A stretch of DNA of 64,000 nt, from contig NZ_MPIY01000006.1 in the NCBI RefSeq assembly GCF_001953355.1, positions 1 through 64,000 on the forward strand, given 5' to 3'. The notes beneath the pieces are model-generated. The model was not told where the DNA came from. It worked only from the letters and a program-made list of their open reading frames with translations, and did not search any database. A program made the translations under genes and the position numbers. Within the stretch, counting starts at the first letter, position 1, and the number at the start of each line of letters is the position of its first letter. Positions 1 to 8,571 of the stretch are shown one piece after another. Source of the DNA: Polynucleobacter sphagniphilus (lineage in GTDB: Bacteria; Pseudomonadota; Gammaproteobacteria; Burkholderiales; Burkholderiaceae).

Positions 1-251
1 ATCGGGGCAAATTGGTTTTGGCCCGGCACCATTGCCTGCGGTGGCAGCAAACGCTTTGCTAGCTGCTCTTCAGTCAAAGGTTCAATGGATGCCCAGTCTA
101 ATTGCGCCGCTCTGGCTAGGGCATCGTACTTGGCGACAGCACCCTTGGATAACTCTAAGGCTCTGGCAATCGCGTTTAAGGACAGGCCACATTCAAAACG
201 CAGCCGCAAAACTTCTTTAATTTTTCGCATGGTAATTGCTTTACTGGACAT
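1..251 (-). CDS. istA: IS21-family transposase IstA, N-terminal part (runs off the window edge)
   Basis: Reverse-strand translation from ATG at 251: MSSKAITMRKIKEVLRLRFECGLSLNAIARALELSKGAVAKYDALARAAQLDWASIEPLTEEQLAKRLLPPQAM..., the IstA-type HTH N-terminus. Absent from the ORF track because it is open at the window edge. Confidence 0.85.
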   Translation of the reverse strand, partial: MSSKAITMRKIKEVLRLRFECGLSLNAIARALELSKGAVAKYDALARAAQLDWASIEPLTEEQLAKRLLPPQAMVPGQNQFAP

Positions 252-369
252 GGGGAGCCTAAAAAGCTCAACCATATCGGGTTCATCAAATTACCCTCGA
301 ATACTAAAATCCCCACTTATCTTTGCCTAATATTTAGGCAAAACGCATTTCAGAGGAAGGTGCAAAAGC

Positions 370-457
370 GGTCACGCTGATTCTGAAACAGGTGGTCACG
401 CTCACTCTGAAATGACCGGTCATTTGCCTGAAATGGGTGGTCACGCTGGCCTGAAAT
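370..457. repeat. Four degenerate direct repeats of the IS end (GGTCAcgct-N-CTGAAAT)
   Basis: GGTCACGCTGATTCTGAAAC (370-389), GGTCACGCTCACTCTGAAAT (394-413), GGTCATTTGCCTGAAAT (418-434), GGTCACGCTGGCCTGAAAT (439-457). Confidence 0.85.
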
Positions 458-1124
458 ACGCAAGCAGATATTTGTTTGCGCTAATTTCTGAGAACAGCGT
501 GTCATCTTCAACCGCGATACGCATGAGTTGATAGACTTTTCCGGAGGGTGCTTGTTGAAAAGCACCTTGATGCGCCACCACTTCTTTAGCTTCACCTGAC
601 TGACGCACAAGACGTAAAAAGATTTGGCACGCCTCATGCCACGGCAAAAGTGGCGCTACATAAGATTCTAGTAATTCACGACGCTGATTGCTCGGACTAT
701 TTTTCCAAGCATGGTAGCTCGGTAAATCAATCGGACTGGTTCCACCTGGAATATTTAGGCGAGTACGAATGGCATTGAGCCATTCACTTTCAGTAATCGC
801 CATATTGGGTTTGCCGAGCGATTGATTGATGTTAATTGCTGCCAACTCAATTTCTGATAATGTTTGAGACAGTGCCTCTTGGTCTACTTTTTGAGATGAC
901 TTTAATCCATTGAGCGCATATTTCTGGCGTTCAAATTCTTTAAGGAGCAGGGACTTAATATCGCCCCTTGAGCCGATGTCACCCAAGTCAAACAAAGTAG
1001 CAAGGGCATTGTGATGCAACTCTGGGTCGTCTGATCGCAGAAAGTGATTGAACCGCGCGAACAGATACTCGAGTCGAAGCATGCTTCGGACTAGTTCGTT
1101 AAAGGGGTATTCGTAGACGATCAC
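441..1124 (-). pseudogene. zapD: Cell division protein ZapD, C-terminus truncated by IS insertion
   Basis: ZapD-like (MIVYEYPFNELVRSMLRLEYLFARF...EISANKYLLA) directly downstream of coaE; the last residues and stop (YFRPA*) are encoded by the IS end. Confidence 0.8.
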
Positions 1125-1135
1125 AGTTTTATATT

Positions 1136-1822
1136 TTATGACGAAGTTGGTAAACCCTTCGCACTATCTAGTATTTTTTGGTGAAAAAGATGAACCTGAT
1201 TGCTTAATTCTTCAAAATTGCCATTATTTTGAAGAATCGTATCAGCATGGGATAGACGCTCTTCTCTGGAAACTTGAGCATTTAAGATGCGTACAACTTC
1301 CGGGCGCGTCAAATTGCTGCGCTGCATCACTCTGCTAATTTGTATCTCTTCGGGACAGTCAACTACTACCAAATGGTCAATCAGTTCAAGCCAGGCCTTG
1401 GACTCAATTAATAAAGGAACGACAAAGACGATATATGCGCACCCATCTTTTGCAAGATTCCATGCCTGAGAAATAGTTTCTTCTCGAATGAGGGGGTGGG
1501 TAATGCGCTCCAAAATCTCCCTCGAGTGAGGATCTTCAAAAACCAGAGCACGCATTTTTGCTCTATCCAAAGCACCGTTCGGGTCAATAAAATGTGGGCC
1601 AAATTCCTTTTTAATCAAAGCGATTGCTTTGCCATGAGGGGCTGTAATCTGGTGGGCAATCAGATCGGTATCGACTATGCCAGCTCCTAATTGAGATAGT
1701 AGAGTGCTTACCGTGGTTTTTCCTGAGCCAATACCTCCTGTTAAGCCAATTAATGGCAATTGGCCTTTTAAGGCCTTCAGGTCGGTTGGATTTGCAGGAG
1801 TAACTGGAGGATTTGGGGCCAT
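1136..1822 (-). CDS. coaE: Dephospho-CoA kinase
   Basis: P-loop LIGLTGGIGSGKTTVSTLLSQLGAGIVDTDLIAHQI. Confidence 0.95.
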   Translation of the reverse strand: MAPNPPVTPANPTDLKALKGQLPLIGLTGGIGSGKTTVSTLLSQLGAGIVDTDLIAHQITAPHGKAIALIKKEFGPHFIDPNGALDRAKMRALVFEDPHSREILERITHPLIREETISQAWNLAKDGCAYIVFVVPLLIESKAWLELIDHLVVVDCPEEIQISRVMQRSNLTRPEVVRILNAQVSREERLSHADTILQNNGNFEELSNQVHLFHQKILDSAKGLPTSS

Positions 1823-2262
1823 AACAATTGAATAATGCCAGCAATAGCAAGAAATGGGCCAAAAGGAAATGGCTGGTGATGACTTTGCCTATTCCAGGCT
1901 AACCATACCATCCCCCCAATTAACCCAAAGACGGAGGCGATGAAGAGAATTTGAGGAATTGCCAGCCAGCCAAACCATGCTCCCAGGGCTGCTAACAGCT
2001 TGGCATCCCCCATACCAATGCCATTTCGTTTCTTTATGCAGCGATATAGAAAATTGAGTGCCCATAGGAAAAAATATCCCAATAGAGCGCCACCAATAGC
2101 TGCAATCGGTTTCACAAAGGCCATATTGGTGAAACTGTTAAAAGCAATCCCAGATAAAAGAAGCGGAATGGTAATTGCATCAGGCAAGCGAAATGATTTC
2201 AAGTCTATGTAGGCAAGATACGCCAATATGCAGACCAGAAATACCTGAATTAATACATCCAT
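1777..2262 (-). CDS. pilD: Prepilin peptidase (A24 family), peptidase domain only
   Basis: YIDLKSFRLPDAITIPLLL and GMGDAKLLAALGAWFGW (GxGD aspartyl protease); 161 aa, no N-terminal methylase domain; follows gspF-like gene. Confidence 0.85.
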   Translation of the reverse strand: MDVLIQVFLVCILAYLAYIDLKSFRLPDAITIPLLLSGIAFNSFTNMAFVKPIAAIGGALLGYFFLWALNFLYRCIKKRNGIGMGDAKLLAALGAWFGWLAIPQILFIASVFGLIGGMVWLAWNRQSHHQPFPFGPFLAIAGIIQLLWPQILQLLLQIQPT

Positions 2263-2275
2263 ATTGAAGGCCTCA

Positions 2276-3346
2276 TTAGACTATCTGCCCTAAACTAAAA
2301 ATAGGGAGATATAAGATTATCACTAGGCCACCAATTATTGAGCCCACAAAAATAATTAATAAGGGTTCTAAGCTCTGACTTAAGGTATTTAATTGATTAC
2401 TCAATTGTGCCCCAAGCATCTTGGAGCGTTTGCGCAGCATCTGTGCAAGGGAACCGCTTTCTGCGCCAATTTCAAGGAGATGTAAGGTTTCAATATCAAA
2501 AAGTAGATGTTGCGGGTCTGCGCGTATCAAGGCTTTACCAAAAGGCCACCCGCGTGCTAAATGTTTAAAGATATCCGCGCTAATGTCATGGCTGAGCCAA
2601 TGATTAGATGATTGTGCTGTGATTCTCAATGCATCTGGTAAGGGGAGTCCAGTGTCGAGTAAGTTTCCGAGGGTGCGGCACCAGTAAGTCAGCGTAGCCA
2701 GGCGAAATAGCTTGCCAATTACTGGAATAGAAAAGCTGAGGCGATCACACTGTCTCTGTAATCGATTTGATTTTCTCCAAAATAGAATCAATCCACTCAA
2801 GATAATGAATAGAGTGATCAATAGCTCTATAAAAGTATTTTGAATGAGGCCTGAGATGCCAATTAATGCGCGGGTAGGGGCTGGCAGGTCTGCTTTAAAG
2901 TGCTCAAAAACTTCTTTAAATACAGGCACTACCCAAACTATCATGACAAGCATTAAGAGTAGGGAGCTAGCTAATGTAATGGCAGGATAGCTCAGTGATT
3001 GGATAATCTTTCTGCGTAATTCAATCTGGGATTCTAGTTGTTCGCAAATTGTTTCTAGGGCTAAGGACAGTTGCCCAGATCGCTCGCTAACTTGTATGAG
3101 GTTGATAAATTCAATAGAACATTGAACATCCTGCGTCCTTAGGCAATCAGAGAGGCTATTGCCCTGTTGTAGTTTCTGATGGAGACCATCAATCCATTGA
3201 GACTGCTCCTTGGCAGATGAGCGCGATAGCAGCTTGATGGCGTTTAGAAGTGGCAGGCCAGCTTGTAAGAGTGCCAAAAGCTGTTGTGCAAATTGGAGTT
3301 GATCATGATGGTTTAATTTTTTGGATCGAAAATGAAGAATATTCAA
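2276..3346 (-). CDS. Type II secretion/type IV pilus inner membrane protein, GspF/PilC family
   Basis: Two GspF-like repeats with TM segments; located between gspE- and pilD-like genes. Confidence 0.88.
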   Translation of the reverse strand: MNILHFRSKKLNHHDQLQFAQQLLALLQAGLPLLNAIKLLSRSSAKEQSQWIDGLHQKLQQGNSLSDCLRTQDVQCSIEFINLIQVSERSGQLSLALETICEQLESQIELRRKIIQSLSYPAITLASSLLLMLVMIVWVVPVFKEVFEHFKADLPAPTRALIGISGLIQNTFIELLITLFIILSGLILFWRKSNRLQRQCDRLSFSIPVIGKLFRLATLTYWCRTLGNLLDTGLPLPDALRITAQSSNHWLSHDISADIFKHLARGWPFGKALIRADPQHLLFDIETLHLLEIGAESGSLAQMLRKRSKMLGAQLSNQLNTLSQSLEPLLIIFVGSIIGGLVIILYLPIFSLGQIV

Positions 3347-5703
3347 TGGCAGCTTCCTACCTCAAGCTCGAGCTCGGCTTGATCAATGATGCCTGCTTTG
3401 ACGTAATGCATTCCGGCATCATGCATCTTTAAATAATGTGAGTGTGGATCTTTTAAGGTTTTTAAATTAAGCGCCTCATGCACTCCTAGACGAGAAAAAT
3501 AGCCTGTCCCTTTGCAGATTTTGCAGGGTGTGGTTTTTGGATGAACATGACAGAGGCAACGCTTGCGAATTAATCTTTGGGAACTAATGCATTGTAAGCA
3601 GGAATCCAGCGATTCTGAATGTACCCCTAGGCTGTGAAGTCGTGCAATGGCACCAATTGCATTGCGGGTATGTAAAGTGCTCAGAACAAGATGACCTGTT
3701 TGTGCCGCTTGTATCGCTAGTTCGGCAGTTGCACTATCGCGAATTTCACCAATCATGATGACATCGGGATCTTGTCGTAAGAGGGCGCGAATAATGGTTG
3801 GAAAATCCAAGCCAGCTTTAGGGTGATAGGCTACCTGATTGACTCCGGGCAATCTAATTTCGATAGGATCTTCAACTGAACAAAGATTGCGATGTATTTG
3901 ATTAAGTTCGCTGAGGCAGCTGTAAAGTGTGCGTGTTTTGCCGCTTCCTGTTGGGCCTGTTACTAAGATCAATCCATTGGTCTGATGAATAGCGCTTCTG
4001 AAGAGCTGGAGTTGCTCAGGTAAAAATCCAAGTTGATCAAGTGCCAATTCCTCTACCTTGTTTGGAAGAATGCGAATTACCGCTTTTTCACCATAAAGGG
4101 TCGGGAGTATCGAAACCCTGCAATCAATATCGGGGGCAGAGAAATCATGTCCAATCGAAAGCCGACCATCTTGCGGAAGCCGTTTTTCAGCAATATCTAA
4201 CCGCGCCAACATTTTGATGCGTGTGAGTAAGCGCTCATGAAGATGAATTGAGTAAGATGAGCCCAATACTAATTGGCCATCGATACGAACGCGCACAACT
4301 GTCTCTAAAGTGTGCGCCTCTATATGTATATCAGTTGCCCGAGAGCAAAGTGCGGATGCTGCAATGTCTTGCCAGGCCCGAATAATTAGTGAGTCATCTG
4401 GTGCATAGCTCAATCGAATTTTTTTAGTATTAGGTGTGGGTTGATATAGTTTGACGGTTTTCACGCCATGCTCATCAAATTGAATGATCTCCATGACGAT
4501 GCCAGCGATTCGCATGCTGACATCATGGTCCGGAATAGCCTCTAATTTTTCTAGGATCAGACCATTGAGTGTGCGAGGTCCATCCAATGGAAGGTCTAGA
4601 TTAAGTAGGCGATTTAAGTCGCGCAATGAAGCCCCACCATTTGCTAAATACGTACCATCTGCTAGCCACCGAGGATCATTAGACAGGTTTGAAAAAGAGG
4701 TGGTGAATTCACCAATGAGCTCTTCAACAATATCCTCAAACGTGACTAGACCGAGCACCTCACCATACTCATTCACTACAAGACTTAAGCGTTGCTGATT
4801 GTCTTGAAAAAATTGCATTTGTTGCAATACAGGTGTTCCGCTAGGAATAAAGTAAGGCTCGCTCACTAAAGAGCGAAAGTCTTCATGTTTTAGCTCAGCG
4901 TTTCCAAGTAGGGAAAGGGTTTTCTTAACTGACAAAATACCAATGATGCGCTCAGAATCACCGTCACAGACTGGTAACTTATTGTGATAACAGGTTTCAA
5001 GCTGCTCTACTACTTCATTAATCGGTCGTGAGAGATCGAGTATTTCAATCTTCGATCTTGGGGTCATTACATCGTCTACCGAAATCGTTTCCAAATTAAA
5101 TAGATTGAGCAAAATATTACGGTGATGCGTAGAGACGAAGCGATTGGATTCAAGCACTAAACTTCGTAACTCTTCCTTACTCATTGTTCTGTTTTCGGTG
5201 TTAGCTTGCAGGCCAGATACCTTCATGAGGCCCGACACAAAATTGTTAATAAACCAAAGTAAGGGTTTTAAGAAATAGGTAAGGGGAAGGATCAGCCAAC
5301 CAACATTGGAGGCAATTTTTTCTGGAAATGCAGCGCCAATCACTTTTGGAGTAATTTCACTAAAAATAATAATGAGCAATGCGACAACTAAGGTAGCAAC
5401 GGATAAAACGAGACCGCTATCTCCAAAAACATGAAGCGCGATACCTGTTACTAAAATTGGTAAAACGGTATTGATTAAATTGTTAGAAATTAAAAGGACT
5501 GATAAAAGGGAGTCAATTCTTTTTAATAACCTAGCTGCTAAAGCTGCACCAGCATTGCCGCTATTAGCCATTGCACGTAAGCGATGACGATTGGACGAAA
5601 GCATGCTGGTTTCGGCCATTGAGAAGAAACCTGAAAGTGCCAGCAAAAAAATCACAAGGGCTACCTGTGCTGCAAAGGGCCAATCATGAAAAAACGTATC
5701 CAT
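3343..5703 (-). CDS. Fusion protein: CorB/HlyC-type transporter (DUF21-CBS-CorC_HlyC) + GspE/PilB-type ATPase
   Basis: N-terminal half: GFFSMAETSMLSSNRHRLRAMA, CBS pair, VVNEYGEVLGLVTFEDIVEELIGEF. C-terminal half: SRATDIHIEAH, ILVTGPTGSGKTRTLYSCL, LRQDPDVIMIGEIRDSATAELAIQAAQTGHLVLSTLHT. One uninterrupted frame (ORF track 3343-5736; ATG at 5703 preferred over TTG). Confidence 0.85.
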   Translation of the reverse strand: MDTFFHDWPFAAQVALVIFLLALSGFFSMAETSMLSSNRHRLRAMANSGNAGAALAARLLKRIDSLLSVLLISNNLINTVLPILVTGIALHVFGDSGLVLSVATLVVALLIIIFSEITPKVIGAAFPEKIASNVGWLILPLTYFLKPLLWFINNFVSGLMKVSGLQANTENRTMSKEELRSLVLESNRFVSTHHRNILLNLFNLETISVDDVMTPRSKIEILDLSRPINEVVEQLETCYHNKLPVCDGDSERIIGILSVKKTLSLLGNAELKHEDFRSLVSEPYFIPSGTPVLQQMQFFQDNQQRLSLVVNEYGEVLGLVTFEDIVEELIGEFTTSFSNLSNDPRWLADGTYLANGGASLRDLNRLLNLDLPLDGPRTLNGLILEKLEAIPDHDVSMRIAGIVMEIIQFDEHGVKTVKLYQPTPNTKKIRLSYAPDDSLIIRAWQDIAASALCSRATDIHIEAHTLETVVRVRIDGQLVLGSSYSIHLHERLLTRIKMLARLDIAEKRLPQDGRLSIGHDFSAPDIDCRVSILPTLYGEKAVIRILPNKVEELALDQLGFLPEQLQLFRSAIHQTNGLILVTGPTGSGKTRTLYSCLSELNQIHRNLCSVEDPIEIRLPGVNQVAYHPKAGLDFPTIIRALLRQDPDVIMIGEIRDSATAELAIQAAQTGHLVLSTLHTRNAIGAIARLHSLGVHSESLDSCLQCISSQRLIRKRCLCHVHPKTTPCKICKGTGYFSRLGVHEALNLKTLKDPHSHYLKMHDAGMHYVKAGIIDQAELELEVGSCH

Positions 5704-5821
5704 TCGGAATACCTGCAAAGAATGAGGAAGACTCAATATAGCAAAGCATGATTTCAGAGGCCATATATTTGGCTGAAAAAGGCCTCGTACTTACTCAATA
5801 AAGTGTGTCAGAATCTTCCTC

Positions 5822-6334
5822 ATGAAGCTGCCTATGCGTCATTCTTCGTCAAAATCTGAGCAATATTGTGTTATCAGCGCACCCTTTGGCAGACTTGGAA
5901 TTGCCACGGACATGGTCGATGGTAGTTTGATGATTTCAAGAGTAGATTATTTGCCGGCAGATAAAGCACTCAGTGCACCCCAAAATGCCTTGGCAAAAGA
6001 ATTGGCGCGCCAATGCAAGCTGTATTTTAAAAATCCTGCTCACCAATTTGATGTGCCTTTGAAGCCTAGAGGCACTATTTACCAGCAACAGGTTTGGCAT
6101 TGCATTCGAGATATCCCTTCGGGTAAAACCAGGACTTATGGCGTGCTTGCAGGCGATATACGCAGTGGAGCACGTGCCGTAGGAGGTGCTTGCGGTGCCA
6201 ATCCCTATCCCATCATTACCCCTTGCCATCGCGTAGTCTCTAGTGCTGGCCTTGGTGGGTTTATGAAAGAAGATAGCCCGGGTCTTTATCGCCAAATTAA
6301 GATCTGGCTTTTAAAGCATGAGGGGGCACTTTAA
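5822..6334 (+). CDS. ogt: Methylated-DNA--protein-cysteine S-methyltransferase
   Basis: Active site PCHRVV; IYQQQVWHCIRDIPSGKTRTYGVLA. Confidence 0.92.
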   Translation: MKLPMRHSSSKSEQYCVISAPFGRLGIATDMVDGSLMISRVDYLPADKALSAPQNALAKELARQCKLYFKNPAHQFDVPLKPRGTIYQQQVWHCIRDIPSGKTRTYGVLAGDIRSGARAVGGACGANPYPIITPCHRVVSSAGLGGFMKEDSPGLYRQIKIWLLKHEGAL

Positions 6335-7305
6335 GCGGTGCTGGCTCTTTTTAGGCGTGCTCCTACCAGCCTAAAGAAGAGCTTCATGATGAGGTTGCTG
6401 TTGGCTGCGATGCTGGTAAAGCTATAAAAAGCGAGCACCATTTTTCGAGATAATTTCACTTCTTGAGTTTGTGAAAATGAATCTCTTTTGGTAATGAGAT
6501 TGAGGGTCATCACAGCTAACCCAAAAGCGAGGAAGCAAAAGCGTCTTATGCCAAATTCTGGTTTAGGAATGAGCAATATGTAATTTAGAGACTCTACAAG
6601 CTTTTGATAGGCCACCTGAAGCAGTTCGGACTCACTCATATCGCGGGGCTTCCAAGATACTCCACGTGCTTGGTCTGCTTCTGAGTCCTTCAAGATATTA
6701 GTCATTTGCAGCGCTTGACCAAATGCAATTGCCAACGCTTCTTGACCTTTAATATTTTTCGCAAACTCTGGACAGTAGTTGCTAAAAATAGTCGTGAGCA
6801 ACTCCCCTACAACCCCTGCAACAACATAGCAGTACTTTTCGAACTCATTTAAATCAGACAGGCCATTTTGAGATTGCTTGCTGTGAAAGTGTGACATGCC
6901 TTCTGACATGATCGATACGCATCGAGCTATCGCAAGCTGATCATTAGTAGGGCAAGTATGCAAAATTCTTAAAACAGTTGGCGTATGTGAAATGAGATCA
7001 AGTTCATCTTGATTCGGATAATTTTTGAGCGCTTCCAAGCAAGGACTGACAAAACTAGTAACAGGAATTTTTCCAAGTACGGCATCTAGAAATAACTTGG
7101 AAAGGTGATATTTAGCTTCTGGAGCAAGTTCAGCGGCATCCTCAATGGTGTCAATGACTCTGCATAGCAAATAGGTGTTTCCAACTACCTTCTCAATTGG
7201 TGGCGGTAGCAGTGGGATGGTTAACGCGAAAGTACGCGATACCGAGCCCAAGATGGTCTTTTGATATGCCAGATCGGCAGAGGGGTTTTCATCGTGGTAA
7301 TTCAC
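6331..7305 (-). CDS. Squalene/phytoene synthase family protein
   Basis: SRTFALTIPLLPPP, CRVIDTIEDA, QMTNILKDSEADQARGVSW prenyl-synthase motifs. Confidence 0.88.
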   Translation of the reverse strand: MNYHDENPSADLAYQKTILGSVSRTFALTIPLLPPPIEKVVGNTYLLCRVIDTIEDAAELAPEAKYHLSKLFLDAVLGKIPVTSFVSPCLEALKNYPNQDELDLISHTPTVLRILHTCPTNDQLAIARCVSIMSEGMSHFHSKQSQNGLSDLNEFEKYCYVVAGVVGELLTTIFSNYCPEFAKNIKGQEALAIAFGQALQMTNILKDSEADQARGVSWKPRDMSESELLQVAYQKLVESLNYILLIPKPEFGIRRFCFLAFGLAVMTLNLITKRDSFSQTQEVKLSRKMVLAFYSFTSIAANSNLIMKLFFRLVGARLKRASTA

Positions 7306-7474
7306 TGCTGAATTATGTCAGACCCATTTATTGAAATATTCGACCCTATCCATGGGGATTGTTTTTAGCACCGAATTGGTGAAAACCCGAGGTGCAGTGT
7401 TAATTTGTTGCGATGCAAAAAATTCTCATCTAGTATGGAAGTAATTAACTATTTTTTATTCTTATGGGGTTCTT

Positions 7475-8506
7475 ATGAAAATCTGTGTAATTGGAGGTGG
7501 CGGCGCAATTGGCGGTTACTTAGCAGTCATGCTATCGCGCGCAGGAAATGATGTCACGGTAGTTGCAAGGGGGGCAACGCTTGCGGCAATTAAGGAGCGC
7601 GGTTTAACGCTCATTCACGATGAACATCCAGAGCCATTGGTTGCAAAAGTGAAGGCCGTTGAAAAAATAACTGATGTTGAAACGCCAGATGTTGTTATTT
7701 TGGCCGTAAAGGCCCATCAGGTAGATCCAATTATTCATGATTTGGCAGCGATAGTCGGCCCGGAAACCATTTTGATTCCAATGCAAAATGGCATTCCTTG
7801 GTGGTATTTCCAAAAACTCTCAGGCGAGTATCAAGATCACACTGTTGAGACGGTAGATGCTGGTGGTGTTGCTAAAAAGGCAATTAACCCAGATAACATT
7901 ATTGGTTGCGTAGTTTATCCAGCCACTTTCTCTGAGGCGCCTGGTGTCATTCGCCTGGTCGAAGGTAATCGCTTCCCCTTGGGTGAGTTAAATGGTGAAG
8001 TGACTGAGCGAGTGCAAAAAATGTCAGAAATGATGACCCAGGCAGGTTTCAAGTCACCAGTGCTTGAGGATATTCGTTCCGAGATTTGGCTCAAACTATG
8101 GGGCAATATGACGTTTAATCCAATTAGTGCGCTCACGCATGGAACTTTAGAAGGCATTTGCCAATTTCCCTTAACGCGTGACTTGGCGCGCAATATGATG
8201 GCCGAAGCCCAAGCCATTGCGGGCAAATTAGGTGTGACCTTCCGGGTGGATATTGAGCGACGCATCGCAGGCGCTGAAAAAGTTGGTAAGCATAAAACCT
8301 CCATGCTGCAAGACTTGGAGGCGGGACGCAGTTTGGAGGTCGATGCTCTATTGGGCTCTGTGATTGAGCTAGGTAAGATTACCAATACCCCGACACCTTG
8401 TTTAAATACTGTTTTTGCTTTGACTAAATACCTTGATGAAAATATTCAAGCAACTGGCGGAAGTTTGGCTTTACCGCCGGTAGGTGATTGTTACGCTCTG
8501 AATTAA
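7475..8506 (+). CDS. panE: 2-dehydropantoate 2-reductase family (ApbA/PanE)
   Basis: MKICVIGGGGAIGGYLAVMLSRAGNDVTVVARG Rossmann fold; VKAHQ, MQNGIPWW motifs. Confidence 0.85.
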   Translation: MKICVIGGGGAIGGYLAVMLSRAGNDVTVVARGATLAAIKERGLTLIHDEHPEPLVAKVKAVEKITDVETPDVVILAVKAHQVDPIIHDLAAIVGPETILIPMQNGIPWWYFQKLSGEYQDHTVETVDAGGVAKKAINPDNIIGCVVYPATFSEAPGVIRLVEGNRFPLGELNGEVTERVQKMSEMMTQAGFKSPVLEDIRSEIWLKLWGNMTFNPISALTHGTLEGICQFPLTRDLARNMMAEAQAIAGKLGVTFRVDIERRIAGAEKVGKHKTSMLQDLEAGRSLEVDALLGSVIELGKITNTPTPCLNTVFALTKYLDENIQATGGSLALPPVGDCYALN

Positions 8507-8521
8507 TATTCATTCGGCAAT

Positions 8522-8556
8522 AAAAAAGCCCTCACTGATTGTTGAGGGCTTTTTCT
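8522..8556. terminator. Bidirectional intrinsic terminator
   Basis: AAAAAAGCCCTCA-ctgattgt-TGAGGGCTTTTTC between convergent genes. Confidence 0.85.
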
Positions 8557-8571
8557 TTTTGAAGACTTGCG

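Larger units (their letters stand above)
1..460 (-). mobile_element. IS21-family insertion sequence, istA-proximal end
   Basis: IstA start plus an array of degenerate GGTCACGCT..CTGAAAT repeats at the boundary with truncated zapD; multiple subterminal repeats are typical of IS21-family ends. Confidence 0.75.

Noticed and set aside
350-637. 95 aa minus-strand ORF spanning the zapD/IS junction
   Set aside because: Different frame from zapD, composed of IS end repeats plus out-of-frame zapD; chance ORF.
4484-4798. 104 aa plus-strand ORF inside the CorB-GspE gene
   Set aside because: Antisense shadow ORF inside a strongly supported coding region.
7915-8385. 156 aa minus-strand ORF within panE
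   Set aside because: Antisense to a clear Rossmann-fold reductase; no independent support.
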